NCBI GenBank assembly: GCA_910587255.1
Contig: CAJUKT010000120.1
Span: 1-18,128 of the forward strand
DNA: 18,128 nt
From: an uncultured Oscillospiraceae bacterium
GTDB lineage: Bacteria; Bacillota; Clostridia; Oscillospirales; Oscillospiraceae
Direction of reading: 5' to 3'
In this document: positions 7,281 to 13,996 of the stretch, in pieces
Layout: each line of letters starts with the position of its first letter
Numbering within the stretch: the stretch's first letter is position 1
Position numbers and translations under genes: made by a program
Notes under the pieces: model-generated
Databases searched by the model: none
What the model was told of the DNA's origin: nothing
Seen by the model: only the letters and a program-made list of their open reading frames with translations

Positions 7281-8256
7281 GTTCGTGTTCCTCCTCGTTT
7301 TTTATTGGTTCATGGATCAGCTGATACATCCCTCCGCCGCCTCTGTCCTCGCCGCGCTGGAACAGGCTGATCTGCCAGCCCCGGTCCGAGCCCAGGGCGC
7401 GGGGGTCGTAGTTGGTCATCACCACCTCCTCGTACTCGCTGCCCGCCGTCTGGGACATGCTGTTGGGCCGCGTGGTGTGGAAGATGTAAAAATCCCGGTA
7501 CAGATCGCAGATGAAGGGGCAGTAGTTGTAGGACACCATCACCAGCCCCTTGCACCGTGTCAGCGTGTCGTGGAGCCGGATATGGTCGGTCTTGGGGAAG
7601 GCCACCTCGTAGCACTCGGCGTTGAAGTACGGCGGGTCGCAATAGAAAAAGGTGTCCGCCCGGTCGTACTGGGCGATGAGCTCCCCGAAATCCTTGTTCT
7701 CCACCACCACATCCTTCAGTCTGCGGGAGCACTCCCAGACCAGGTAAAAGAAGCGGCGCAGGTCGCAGGGACGGCCCGCGAAGGCGCTGGCCCCGCCGCT
7801 GAAGCTGTACCGCACCAGCTTGAAGTAGCCCGCCGCCCGCCGCAGGTCGCCCCGGGGTGTGCGCTCCAGCATCAGGCGGCGGATCATTTCCTCCTGGGGC
7901 GGTTCCAAAAAGACCTGGGTCAGCTCCAGCTCCTCTGCCAGATAGTCCTCTGTGAACTCCTGCCGGGAGAAGAACCTGTAAAGCACGTTGAAATCGTCCC
8001 GGGCGTTCAGGGGCAGGAAGCCCAGCTCCCGGAGCAGGGCCATGGGGCGCTCCTTCACACAGCAGAACAGGTTGGTGAGGCTGCTGTTGAAGTCGTTGTA
8101 GACCTCAGCGCAGCCCCGGCGCAGGGGTCGGCCCAGGGTGACGGTGCCGCTGCCGCCGAACACGTCCACGAAGCGGGCATAGCTGGCGGGGGCCAGACGG
8201 TCGATCAGCCACAGCAGCTTCCCCTTGCCGCCCACCCAGGGGATGAAGCTTTTCAG
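7267..8256 (-). CDS. D12-class DNA adenine N6-methyltransferase (Dam family)
   Basis: Transfers a methyl group from S-adenosylmethionine to adenine N6 in DNA. Motif X (PWVGGKGKLLW) is at the very N-terminus, motif I is FVDVFGGSG (about residues 29-37) and the catalytic motif IV is DPPY (about 207-210). Total length is about 329 residues, a little above typical Dam proteins, with an acidic His/Glu tail (EEEHEHEG). Start choice: GTG 8235 is the first conventional codon but would cut off KSFIPW, which belongs to motif X. Codon CTG 8256, which overlaps the upstream stop as CTGA and has GGGGTGGTG a few bases before it, gives a complete domain. No restriction endonuclease is next to it, so it is an orphan methylase that may mark the element's own DNA against host restriction or regulate its genes. 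Target sequence cannot be read from the protein. Confidence 0.93.
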   Translation of the reverse strand: MKSFIPWVGGKGKLLWLIDRLAPASYARFVDVFGGSGTVTLGRPLRRGCAEVYNDFNSSLTNLFCCVKERPMALLRELGFLPLNARDDFNVLYRFFSRQEFTEDYLAEELELTQVFLEPPQEEMIRRLMLERTPRGDLRRAAGYFKLVRYSFSGGASAFAGRPCDLRRFFYLVWECSRRLKDVVVENKDFGELIAQYDRADTFFYCDPPYFNAECYEVAFPKTDHIRLHDTLTRCKGLVMVSYNYCPFICDLYRDFYIFHTTRPNSMSQTAGSEYEEVVMTNYDPRALGSDRGWQISLFQRGEDRGGGGMYQLIHEPIKNEEEHEHEGS

Positions 8257-8561
8257 GGATCACCACCCCCGGGGCCGAACTTGTCCAGCGAGCCCTCCAG
8301 TCCGGCGATGGCTTTTTCCAGCCCACAGGCCATCTGCCTGAGCTGCCGGATGGTGGTGTAGACCTCTCCCGCAGTCACGGCGTAGAAATAGCCGTCCCGG
8401 CTGCTGGCAATGGGGACGCCCCGTTTCCGCAGCCGATGGACCAGGCGGCGAAGCTCGTTGCCGCCGATCTGGAGCGCCCGCTCCAGCTGGGCGCTTTTCT
8501 GGATGCGGCCCCGCCCGGGGCACACGGTCTTGAGGTATTCGAGCAGCAGTTCTTCTTTCAT
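8253..8561 (-). CDS. Winged-helix DNA-binding protein, 102 residues
   Basis: The start is ATG 8561 (MKEELLLEYLKTVCPG), chosen for GGAGG 5 bases upstream; a more upstream in-frame ATG at 8639 would run through a hairpin and the region before the ribosome site. Residues 18-70 (SAQLERALQIGGNELRRLVH, RLRKRGVPIASSRDGYFYAV) read as a helix-turn-helix plus wing of the type seen in small phage and ICE regulators, followed by a C-terminal helix (RQLRQMACGLEKAIAGLEGS) that may dimerise. It is the first gene of the region C run and overlaps the methylase, so it is a candidate regulator of that operon. Operator sites are unknown. Confidence 0.82.
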   Translation of the reverse strand: MKEELLLEYLKTVCPGRGRIQKSAQLERALQIGGNELRRLVHRLRKRGVPIASSRDGYFYAVTAGEVYTTIRQLRQMACGLEKAIAGLEGSLDKFGPGGGDP

Positions 8562-8572
8562 GATGTCCTCCT

Positions 8573-8596
8573 TTTTCGGGGGCATTTTCCCGAAAA
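8573..8596 (-). promoter_or_regulatory. Hairpin abutting the ribosome site of the winged-helix gene
   Basis: An 8-bp stem TTTTCGGG/CCCGAAAA (8573-8580 with 8589-8596) with an 8-base loop lies directly upstream of AAGGAGG. It could affect translation of the winged-helix gene or bind a regulator. Only the inverted repeat itself is seen. Confidence 0.35.
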
Positions 8597-8612
8597 GAGG
8601 GCGTGAAGGCAC

Positions 8613-8655
8613 AAAAAAAGAGGGGGCCGCTGTCCCCATCGGGAAAACGGCCCCT
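8613..8655 (-). terminator. Strong intrinsic terminator after the ArdA-like gene
   Basis: The stem ggggccg (8623-8629) pairs with cggcccc (8648-8654), with further inner pairing of TCCC and GGGA. On the minus strand it is followed by seven T (8619-8613). It lies directly after the stop of the ArdA-like gene at 8665 and before the winged-helix gene, and so separates region B from region C. No clear promoter is visible in the 50 bases that remain. Confidence 0.85.
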
Positions 8656-8664
8656 GTGTGATAT

Positions 8665-9702
8665 TTATTGCATCGCCATCCCAGGCTCCTCCTGGGGCTG
8701 GGCGGGGGTGCTGTACTGATAGCAGAACTCGTTGGCGCTGCGCCGGATGTAGCCCCAGCCGTCCGCCGTGGGCGTATAGCCCTCCTGCTCCAGCAGGTGG
8801 GCCTTGTAGCCTGCCAGGTCGATGCCGCTGGCCCGGATCAGCTCCTCGGACACGCCCTTATCCATCAGGAGCGCCATGCCGGACGCCTCCAGATCGGCGC
8901 GCTGCATCCAGTCGTAGCAGTTGAGGTTTTGACTGACGTCCAGCGCCAGTCTCAGGTCATGGCAGCCCTCCAGCGCCAGCGCGGCGGTGTACCGTTCCTG
9001 AAAGGAGGGCGAACCCTGGCCTTTCTGCTCCAGCACGAATCCCAGCTGGACACCATCGTAGATCAAATCCGCGACGTTATTGCCGTACTGGGCCACCAAA
9101 TCGCCTGCTTCAGGCAGGACGCACTGGGCGTCCACCAGGGCACACTCGTCCCAGCGCCGGACCCGCAGCTCCCGCAGGACCAGCGCCTCTTCGGTGGAGC
9201 TCTCATCGCCGTACTCATCCAGCCCCGGCAGCCGCAGCCAGACCCCCTCGGGCACAGCGGGGGAGGCCAGCTTCACCTTGACGCTCCAGCCCTCGTCGGC
9301 GGGCAGGGCCATGCCGGGCCGGTAGACCTGCTCGGGGAGCGCATCCGGGTACTGAACGTAATAGCTCCCGATGAACAGGCCGGGATGTTTGTCCTCATAC
9401 TGCCGCCCCACCGATCCCAGGTCCGCGAAGGGCAGGGCGTCCACCGGCATCCTGGTGTCGTTGAGCAGATACCGCCTGCCCAGCGCCTCATAGCTGCCCG
9501 CGTCCAGGAGCACCCGGTATTCGTCCAGGGACTGGAGCCGGTCGATGGCCTGGACAGCGTTTTCGGGCGGGTCGGCCTGGGCTGCGGCGGCCAGGATGAC
9601 GCCTTCCCGGACGCTCAACGTCCCCAGCCGCTTCCTGATCCAATCCTGTTCCCGTTCCTCGCCGGGGAGCTGGGCCAGGTAGTCAAACTCATTCAATTTC
9701 AC
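8665..9702 (-). CDS. ArdA-like antirestriction protein, two modules (copy 4)
   Basis: 345 residues, strongly acidic, no signal peptide. The start is GTG 9702 (MKLNEFDYLAQLPG): GGAG lies 6 bases upstream and GTGA overlaps the stop of the preceding gene. ArdA proteins mimic bent B-form DNA and block type I restriction enzymes. Module 1 (about 4-115) opens with EFDYLAQLPGEE and closes with FADLGSVGRQYE. Module 2 (about 200-330) has VADLIYDGVQLGF and closes with IDLAGYKAHLL. The same open/close pattern recurs in the three other ArdA-like genes of this window; this copy is the most diverged. Between modules, VKVKLASPAVPEGVWLRLPG forms a short beta-rich link that also occurs in the frameshifted copy (VLTLVSPAV). 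The C-terminus PGMAMQ is a variant of the neighbours' GGM tail. Whether it inhibits restriction is not shown by sequence. Confidence 0.8.
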   Translation of the reverse strand: MKLNEFDYLAQLPGEEREQDWIRKRLGTLSVREGVILAAAAQADPPENAVQAIDRLQSLDEYRVLLDAGSYEALGRRYLLNDTRMPVDALPFADLGSVGRQYEDKHPGLFIGSYYVQYPDALPEQVYRPGMALPADEGWSVKVKLASPAVPEGVWLRLPGLDEYGDESSTEEALVLRELRVRRWDECALVDAQCVLPEAGDLVAQYGNNVADLIYDGVQLGFVLEQKGQGSPSFQERYTAALALEGCHDLRLALDVSQNLNCYDWMQRADLEASGMALLMDKGVSEELIRASGIDLAGYKAHLLEQEGYTPTADGWGYIRRSANEFCYQYSTPAQPQEEPGMAMQ

Positions 9703-10799
9703 ATCATCTCCATTTCATTGCACGTATGCTCATGCTCCATCCCTTGGGCGGGCCCGCTGTCAGCGCGCTGGATCAGACCGTAGGTGGTGATCGTCCCGCC
9801 ATCCTGCTCCACCACCGCTTCCCCATACCGGCGCAGATCTAAATATTGGGCGATAAGCTCCGCGTCGTCCTCCGACAGCATGGTATTCAGGCACTCCATG
9901 GCCGCGTCCTCCGGCTCCAGAAGCTTGGGGGAGAGGGTGTACTGATCCAGCCGATCCGCCAGGGACAGGGCCTGGACCATGTCGTCACAGCGGGCGGTTG
10001 CCAGAAGCGCCTTGTACTTGGGCAGCTCACCGTCCGCCTCCATCTCCGCCATGCGGCGGGCCAGACAGTCCAGGGTGCCCAGATTTCCGGTCAGGCCGTT
10101 GAGGGCGGGGGCGGCGCAGTCCACGCACTGGGCGGGGCTGTCCTCAACGCTCCTGCCCAGCGGCGCGGGCAGTTCTGTCCGGCTGCCGTCCGGCAGCTCC
10201 GCCAGCATGGCATAGTCCGGCTTTCTCGGCGTCAGGTCCAGGGTGTCATACACCTGCTTCAGCTCCTCCCGCCGCTGGACATAGCCGCCCCGGGTGAACA
10301 CACCGCCCTCGGCCTCCCGGAACTGCCTGCCGATCCGCTCAAAGTCCAGCAGCTCAAAAGCCGCGTCAGACAGGCCCTTGGTTTCCGGCACAAACCCGTT
10401 TTCCGCGCAGAACCGGCCCAGCTGGGCGTCGGTCACCACACCCTCCACAATGTGGCAGCAGTCCGTGCTGTGGGCCAGGTCGATCAGCCGGGGCAGGGGG
10501 ACGGGTTGTCCCACCGGCATACGCTCCATCGCCGCCAGGCCCTCGAAAGCAGTGATCTCCGCTCCGTCCAGCTGCGCGAACCGCTGAGCCAGGGCATTCA
10601 GTTCAGGCAGGGAACCATTGTCCTGATCCAGGTGCTGGAATATGTCGTCATCCGCGCCGAAAAGCTCCCATCTGGGCGTCTCGCCGGGCTCCAGCCGCAG
10701 CTTTTCCAGCGCGTCCAGAAGGACATAGGGCTCGGCGGGGAAGTTCAGCTGGACCCCGCCGTTCTTGGATACTGCTTCTACCTCAAATACCTTACGCAA
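9699..10799 (-). CDS. ArdA-like antirestriction protein, two modules (copy 3)
   Basis: 366 residues, acidic. The start is TTG 10799 (MRKVFEVEAV): GGGGGG lies about 8 bases upstream, inside the end of the overlapping upstream gene, and no ATG fits. A leader domain (about 1-60, KNGGVQLNFPAEPYVLLDAL) precedes module 1 (ELNALAQRFAQL to LLDFERIGRQFR, about 66-175) and module 2 (TLDCLARRMAEM to YLDLRRYGEAV, about 240-350). Both modules match the ArdA-like pattern of LxxLAxR(x)xxM/L opening and LDxxxxG closing. The stop overlaps the start of copy 4 (ATGTGA/GTGA). The tail contains PAQGMEHEH followed by a Cys/Met-rich end (NEMEMM). Probable anti-restriction DNA mimic by family; activity is not demonstrated. 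Confidence 0.8.
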   Translation of the reverse strand: MRKVFEVEAVSKNGGVQLNFPAEPYVLLDALEKLRLEPGETPRWELFGADDDIFQHLDQDNGSLPELNALAQRFAQLDGAEITAFEGLAAMERMPVGQPVPLPRLIDLAHSTDCCHIVEGVVTDAQLGRFCAENGFVPETKGLSDAAFELLDFERIGRQFREAEGGVFTRGGYVQRREELKQVYDTLDLTPRKPDYAMLAELPDGSRTELPAPLGRSVEDSPAQCVDCAAPALNGLTGNLGTLDCLARRMAEMEADGELPKYKALLATARCDDMVQALSLADRLDQYTLSPKLLEPEDAAMECLNTMLSEDDAELIAQYLDLRRYGEAVVEQDGGTITTYGLIQRADSGPAQGMEHEHTCNEMEMM

Positions 10800-11799
10800 G
10801 CGTCATCCCCCCTTGCTGGGGCTGGCCCTGGGCTTGCCCATAGGTCCTGGGGTCGGCGGCGGGCGAGTCCCAGCCGTGTAGGCAGCCGCCCTCCATCGCA
10901 CGCACCTGGGCCGCGCTGAGGCCGCGCTCCTGATTGTAGTTATCTGCCAGATAGCGGTTGGCTTCGGGCTTATCACTGCTGTCTTGAGCCCTCTGCGGCC
11001 CCTCGCCCTTGACGATATAGGCCAGGGAGCCGTCCTCCGGCAGAACGGTAAAGCACATATCAGGCAGCTTCTCGGAAAAGTGGGGATCGAAGCGGTCCCG
11101 CTCCGGCATGATGCTCCAGCCCTCGCTCTGCCAGAGGTGGGCGTAGATCTCCAAGCCTCCGTCCACCCGGATCTCCCGCTGCTCGAAGCCCTCGCCCATG
11201 CCGTCGCTGGCCTGTCCGCCGATGTTATTGATCAGGTACTGCAGCTCCAGCGGGGCCAGCTCGCCCCGGACACTGCACTCCGCCACACCCCAGAGCCGGC
11301 CGTCCCGCACCTCGGCGGTGAACCAATAGGACTGCACCTTCTGGTCTACGCTGCGCGGGCCGTTAAAATAGGCCATCAGGCCGCGCTCTACCTCCTCTGT
11401 ATTGTGGTTATACCCATAATCCTCGATCCAGCGGCGTTCGCTTTGCAGGGCGTTGATGATATAGGGGGCGTACCGCGCCGCCTCGTGAGGATCGATGGTG
11501 ATGTCCTCCTCCGGATCCTCCTCGTCATAGCAGGTCGCCGTCATGGGCATATACAGCTTCAGCGTCTGGAGGGGCGGCGGCGACACCGAGAAGGAGTCCT
11601 GCCCGATGACCAGCCCCAGGCCCCGACCATCGTCCCAGGCCACATGGAACGTCCCCAGGTCGTCAATGGCCTGAAGCGTGCCCATAGATCCCGGCCTGAT
11701 GGGGCACGGATCGTCCGTGCCCATCTCCCGGAGCTTGATCCGGCTGCCCACGGGGTACTGCTCCCGCAGAAAGTCCAGCCATTCTTTTTGGATGCTCAT
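10792..11799 (-). CDS. DUF4314-domain mosaic protein with GGM tail
   Basis: 335 residues. The start is ATG 11799 with AAAGGGAT upstream. Residues 14-72 (VGSRIKLREMGTDDPCPIRP, GSMGTLQAIDDLGTFHVAWD, LGLVIGQDSFSV) match DUF4314, a small beta-barrel-like domain frequent in Clostridia ICEs. A middle region (about 80-255: LKLYMPMTATCYDEEDPEED, AYFNGPRSVDQKV, DGMGEGFEQREIRV) is another module I associate with ICE accessory proteins without a firm family name. The C-terminal part (about 285-320: EANRYLADNYNQERGLSAAQ, VRAMEGGCLHGWDSP) looks like a short helical module. It ends QPQQGGMTLA. In DNA that tail reads GGGGGGATG and also serves as ribosome site for copy 3. Multi-module build fits 'polyvalent' proteins. 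Function is unknown. Confidence 0.82.
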   Translation of the reverse strand: MSIQKEWLDFLREQYPVGSRIKLREMGTDDPCPIRPGSMGTLQAIDDLGTFHVAWDDGRGLGLVIGQDSFSVSPPPLQTLKLYMPMTATCYDEEDPEEDITIDPHEAARYAPYIINALQSERRWIEDYGYNHNTEEVERGLMAYFNGPRSVDQKVQSYWFTAEVRDGRLWGVAECSVRGELAPLELQYLINNIGGQASDGMGEGFEQREIRVDGGLEIYAHLWQSEGWSIMPERDRFDPHFSEKLPDMCFTVLPEDGSLAYIVKGEGPQRAQDSSDKPEANRYLADNYNQERGLSAAQVRAMEGGCLHGWDSPAADPRTYGQAQGQPQQGGMTLA

Positions 11800-11803
11800 G
11801 GTT

Positions 11804-11944
11804 TTATCCCTTTCTGTTGTGATTTTTCTGCCGGAACTCCCTCCGGCTGGACATGAAAACGCCCCGTCCCTTTGGATGGAACGGGGCGCAGCGGCGTTTA
11901 CGTTGGAACAGATTCACTTGGTACTTCTGGCCCTTCCTGCCCAT
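11804..11944 (-). CDS. Possible small basic protein, 46 residues
   Basis: ATG 11944 has a very strong ribosome site (AAGGGAGGTGA, about 4 bases spacing), better than most genes here. It encodes MGRKGQKYQVNLFQRKRR then CAPFHPKGRG and a Lys/Arg-rich end; about a third of residues are basic. The reading frame passes through the hairpin at 11860-11888. It may be a true small nucleic-acid-binding protein or a leader peptide whose translation controls the hairpin. No family is recognised. Confidence 0.45.
   Translation of the reverse strand: MGRKGQKYQVNLFQRKRRCAPFHPKGRGVFMSSRREFRQKNHNRKG
11856..11888 (-). terminator. Terminator-like hairpin inside the small basic ORF
   Basis: CGCCCCGT (11860-11867) pairs with ACGGGGCG (11881-11888), extended by CC/GG with one bulged A, and is followed on the minus strand by TTTT. 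The T run is short, so termination may be partial. It lies between regions A and B, upstream of the DUF4314 gene. Confidence 0.55.
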
Positions 11945-11979
11945 GGGCTCACCTCCCTTCGCGATATTGACAGCAACAG

Positions 11980-11991
11980 TACCACAATACC
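11980..11991. promoter_or_regulatory. Repeated 12-base motif upstream of the small basic ORF
   Basis: taccacaatacc here differs from tactacaatacc at 3557-3568 by one base. Both lie 36-39 bases before a start codon with a strong ribosome site. A shared operator or -10 region is possible; no good -35 is visible here. Confidence 0.3.
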
Positions 11992-12001
11992 CCATCGAAA
12001 G

Positions 12002-12232
12002 CTACCCGGCAGAACCAACAGACTTATCGCGCTCCATGATCCGGGCCATATCGGTACGAAGGCAGGTTTCCTTGTCCATGCGCCAGCAGACGAAGCCATG
12101 GCCGGGGTAGGGGCAGTCCGCGCACCGCTCAAAGTGGCCGGTGAGGACAGGGGGAGGCTCCCGGGGGACGGTGGTCAGGCATTCGGACTCGTAAAACTGC
12201 ACCATGCGGTTCTTTTTATACCTCACTCTCAC
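12002..12232 (-). CDS. Small Cys-rich protein, 76 residues
   Basis: The start GTG 12232 overlaps the upstream stop (GTGA), with a second GTG six bases on and ATG 12205 as an alternative. The core has Cys37-x2-Cys40-PYPGHGF-x-Cys49-x7-Cys57 (RCADCPYPGHGFVCW, then TCLRTD), plus Cys18. This is a zinc-ribbon-like arrangement, and I have seen the 'DCPYPxHGFxCW' pattern as a recurrent small ICE protein, but I know no function. The N-terminus is basic (RVRYKKNR). Coupling to the preceding gene suggests the two act together. Confidence 0.65.
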   Translation of the reverse strand: MRVRYKKNRMVQFYESECLTTVPREPPPVLTGHFERCADCPYPGHGFVCWRMDKETCLRTDMARIMERDKSVGSAG

Positions 12233-12936
12233 GGCGACAACCCCATTTCCGGTTCCGTGCCCGCTTTCTGTTCCGCCGCCTCCAGCTCCCGCTGGTTGGA
12301 CAGACTGACGTGGTGGTCCAGATCGTCCACACTGCCCTCAATCTGCTCCGCCGCCCGCTCCAGAATTTCCCGCCGCTCCTTCGTCATGGGGTGCTCGTCC
12401 TCCAGCGCCTCACAGACGCAGCGGTACAGCTCGGTGAGCTGTTCGTCCGTAAACTGGCGGTGTCCATCCACCAGCCCCGCACGGCAGGCGAAGTCCAGCT
12501 TCGCGGCCTCATAGTGGTGGCCACCGTCGAAATAATCGCCGCTTTCCACGGCGGTGCGGTCCGGGCTGCGCCGCCAGGTGGCAAACTTATAGCCCCAGTC
12601 GCCCTCCAGCTCCTGTCCGGCCAGCACCACGCCGTTGAAGTCCGCCAGCAGCCGGAAGCCCTCATGGAGCCCGGACGCCACCAGGGGCGGCGCGGATGCC
12701 ATGGCCTCGGTGTACTCATAGACCTCGCGGCTCAGCGCGAAGGTGAGGTCATAGACGCTGTCCGCCTCCGGGCCGCGCTCCACGTCGGCGTTGAAGACAA
12801 CACCGCCCCTCGGCATGACCAGCACCGCCGTCCGCCCGTCCGCCAGCACGGGGAGGCAGCCTTTTTCCACCGGCCCGGTGGCGATGCCCTCCCGCTTCAG
12901 GCGGCGGGCCAACTCCGGGAAAAATTTGTCGTTCAT
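12229..12936 (-). CDS. Conserved ICE accessory protein, unnamed
   Basis: 235 residues, acidic. The start is ATG 12936 with AAAGGAAG upstream, 34 bases after the preceding gene. Residues 1-55 (FFPELARRLKREGIATGPV, GRTAVLVMPRGGVVFN) precede a strongly conserved-looking core (about 62-155: FALSREVYEYTEAMASAPPL, HEGFRLLADFNGVVLAGQEL, GYKFATWRR, DYFDGGHHYEAAKLDFACRA) that I recognise as common in Clostridia mobile elements but cannot name. The C-terminal third is helical and charged (MTKERREILERAAEQIEGSV). The end EPEMGLSP is a weak variant of the neighbours' tail. A cytosolic, probably protein-binding role is all that can be said. Confidence 0.78.
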   Translation of the reverse strand: MNDKFFPELARRLKREGIATGPVEKGCLPVLADGRTAVLVMPRGGVVFNADVERGPEADSVYDLTFALSREVYEYTEAMASAPPLVASGLHEGFRLLADFNGVVLAGQELEGDWGYKFATWRRSPDRTAVESGDYFDGGHHYEAAKLDFACRAGLVDGHRQFTDEQLTELYRCVCEALEDEHPMTKERREILERAAEQIEGSVDDLDHHVSLSNQRELEAAEQKAGTEPEMGLSP

Positions 12937-12970
12937 AGCTCTGCTTCCTTTCTTCTTTTAGTGTACAGGG

Positions 12971-13996
12971 TCAGCCCATGCCGCCCATCTGCATCGTTGT
13001 CTCTGTGCCGCTGACGATTTCCTCCGCAGGAGCGGGCGGAGCCTCATAGATCGTGTTTCTGCCATAGGTGATCCTGGTGATGTCCTCCGCTGTATATTCC
13101 GCATGCCTGCCAAATGCTTCCTCGAATTTCCGGCGGTCGGCGGCAGGGATATGGAACGTGCTATAGTTGTTTCGGTGTCCCATCAAAGCACTTGCTTCTG
13201 TCTTGAAGGTCAGTTCCGTTCCGTCCTTCTGAATCGTAACGTTCACCGTTTTCCCGCCGCAGGCTTTTACTGCCTCCGTGATGTCCCGCATCCGGTGGAG
13301 GGGGCTGGCAGTGTCCTGGACCAGGGAGCGGTACTCCGCCAGCAGGGCCTCATTTTTCAAAAATTGCAGCAGAAGTTTCTCCTGGTTGACTTTGATATAC
13401 CGCTCCGCCTCCGCCTGGGTGAACGCCTCCGGGTCTTCAATATAGGCCAGGAAAGTGGTTTCCGGCAGGTTTTCCAGCGAATAACTGCTGTGAAACCGGC
13501 CATCCGGCTCCCGGCCATCGAAGAGGCACCGGATGGCATCCTCCTTTGCGCCATACTGCTGATAGTATTGGAGGTCACGCGCCTCCTGCCAGCCGGTGAG
13601 TTCCTGGACAGGAAGGCCGTCCCGGTCATTGCCGATGCTCTCCTCCACGCGCTGGTTGACCCTGCCGCAAAGCTCATCCACAATGGAGGGGCAGATCACG
13701 GCCACCAGCGGGGCCTGGCCGTCCAGAAGGAGCGCCGCCAGGTGCTCCTTCAGATACAGCGCCTGGCTTTTTATATCGTGTACGCCGCAGAATACCGGGC
13801 CGCTGTTCCAGGAAATGCTGCTGTCCTTGTCCACGGCGATCTGATATAGATATTGATAGTCCGTGTTCGGTTTCATTTCGAACTTGAAAACCATGGACGC
13901 GTTTTCCTTCGTGTGGATCGTCAGCGGTCCATTGCCCCAATTCAGCCACTTAAGAAAATCGTCACGGGCGGGCGCACACTGGATCAGATCCTTCAT
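12971..13996 (-). CDS. Unnamed ICE accessory protein with GGM tail
   Basis: 341 residues. The start is ATG 13996, sharing one base with the upstream stop (TGATG); the ribosome site is the GGGGGG that encodes the end of the previous protein. The N-terminal third (about 1-110: MKDLIQCAPARDDFLKWLNW, FKFEMKPNTDYQYLYQIAVD) is of unknown fold and is visibly less GC-rich than its neighbours. The C-terminal half (about 205-325: YIKVNQEKLLLQFLKNEALL, AEYRSLVQDTASPLHRMRDI, GGKTVNVTIQKDGTELTFKT, EDITRITYG) is a module I know from ICE accessory proteins but cannot name. It ends TTMQMGGMG, encoded ATG GGC GGC ATG GGC, and the next gene is 34 bases away, so this tail is not a by-product of a ribosome site. 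Confidence 0.78.
   Translation of the reverse strand: MKDLIQCAPARDDFLKWLNWGNGPLTIHTKENASMVFKFEMKPNTDYQYLYQIAVDKDSSISWNSGPVFCGVHDIKSQALYLKEHLAALLLDGQAPLVAVICPSIVDELCGRVNQRVEESIGNDRDGLPVQELTGWQEARDLQYYQQYGAKEDAIRCLFDGREPDGRFHSSYSLENLPETTFLAYIEDPEAFTQAEAERYIKVNQEKLLLQFLKNEALLAEYRSLVQDTASPLHRMRDITEAVKACGGKTVNVTIQKDGTELTFKTEASALMGHRNNYSTFHIPAADRRKFEEAFGRHAEYTAEDITRITYGRNTIYEAPPAPAEEIVSGTETTMQMGGMG

Noticed and set aside
7279..8361. 360-codon plus-strand open frame
   Set aside because: Antisense to the DNA adenine methylase, which shows motifs X, I and IV. No ribosome site and no domain in the plus frame.
8581..8612. Promoter for region C
   Set aside because: The short space between terminator and ribosome site shows no acceptable -35/-10 pair; read-through or an upstream promoter is more likely.
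8562..8639. N-terminal extension of the winged-helix protein to 8639
   Set aside because: It would be coded by the hairpin and terminator region, whereas ATG 8561 has a strong GGAGG.
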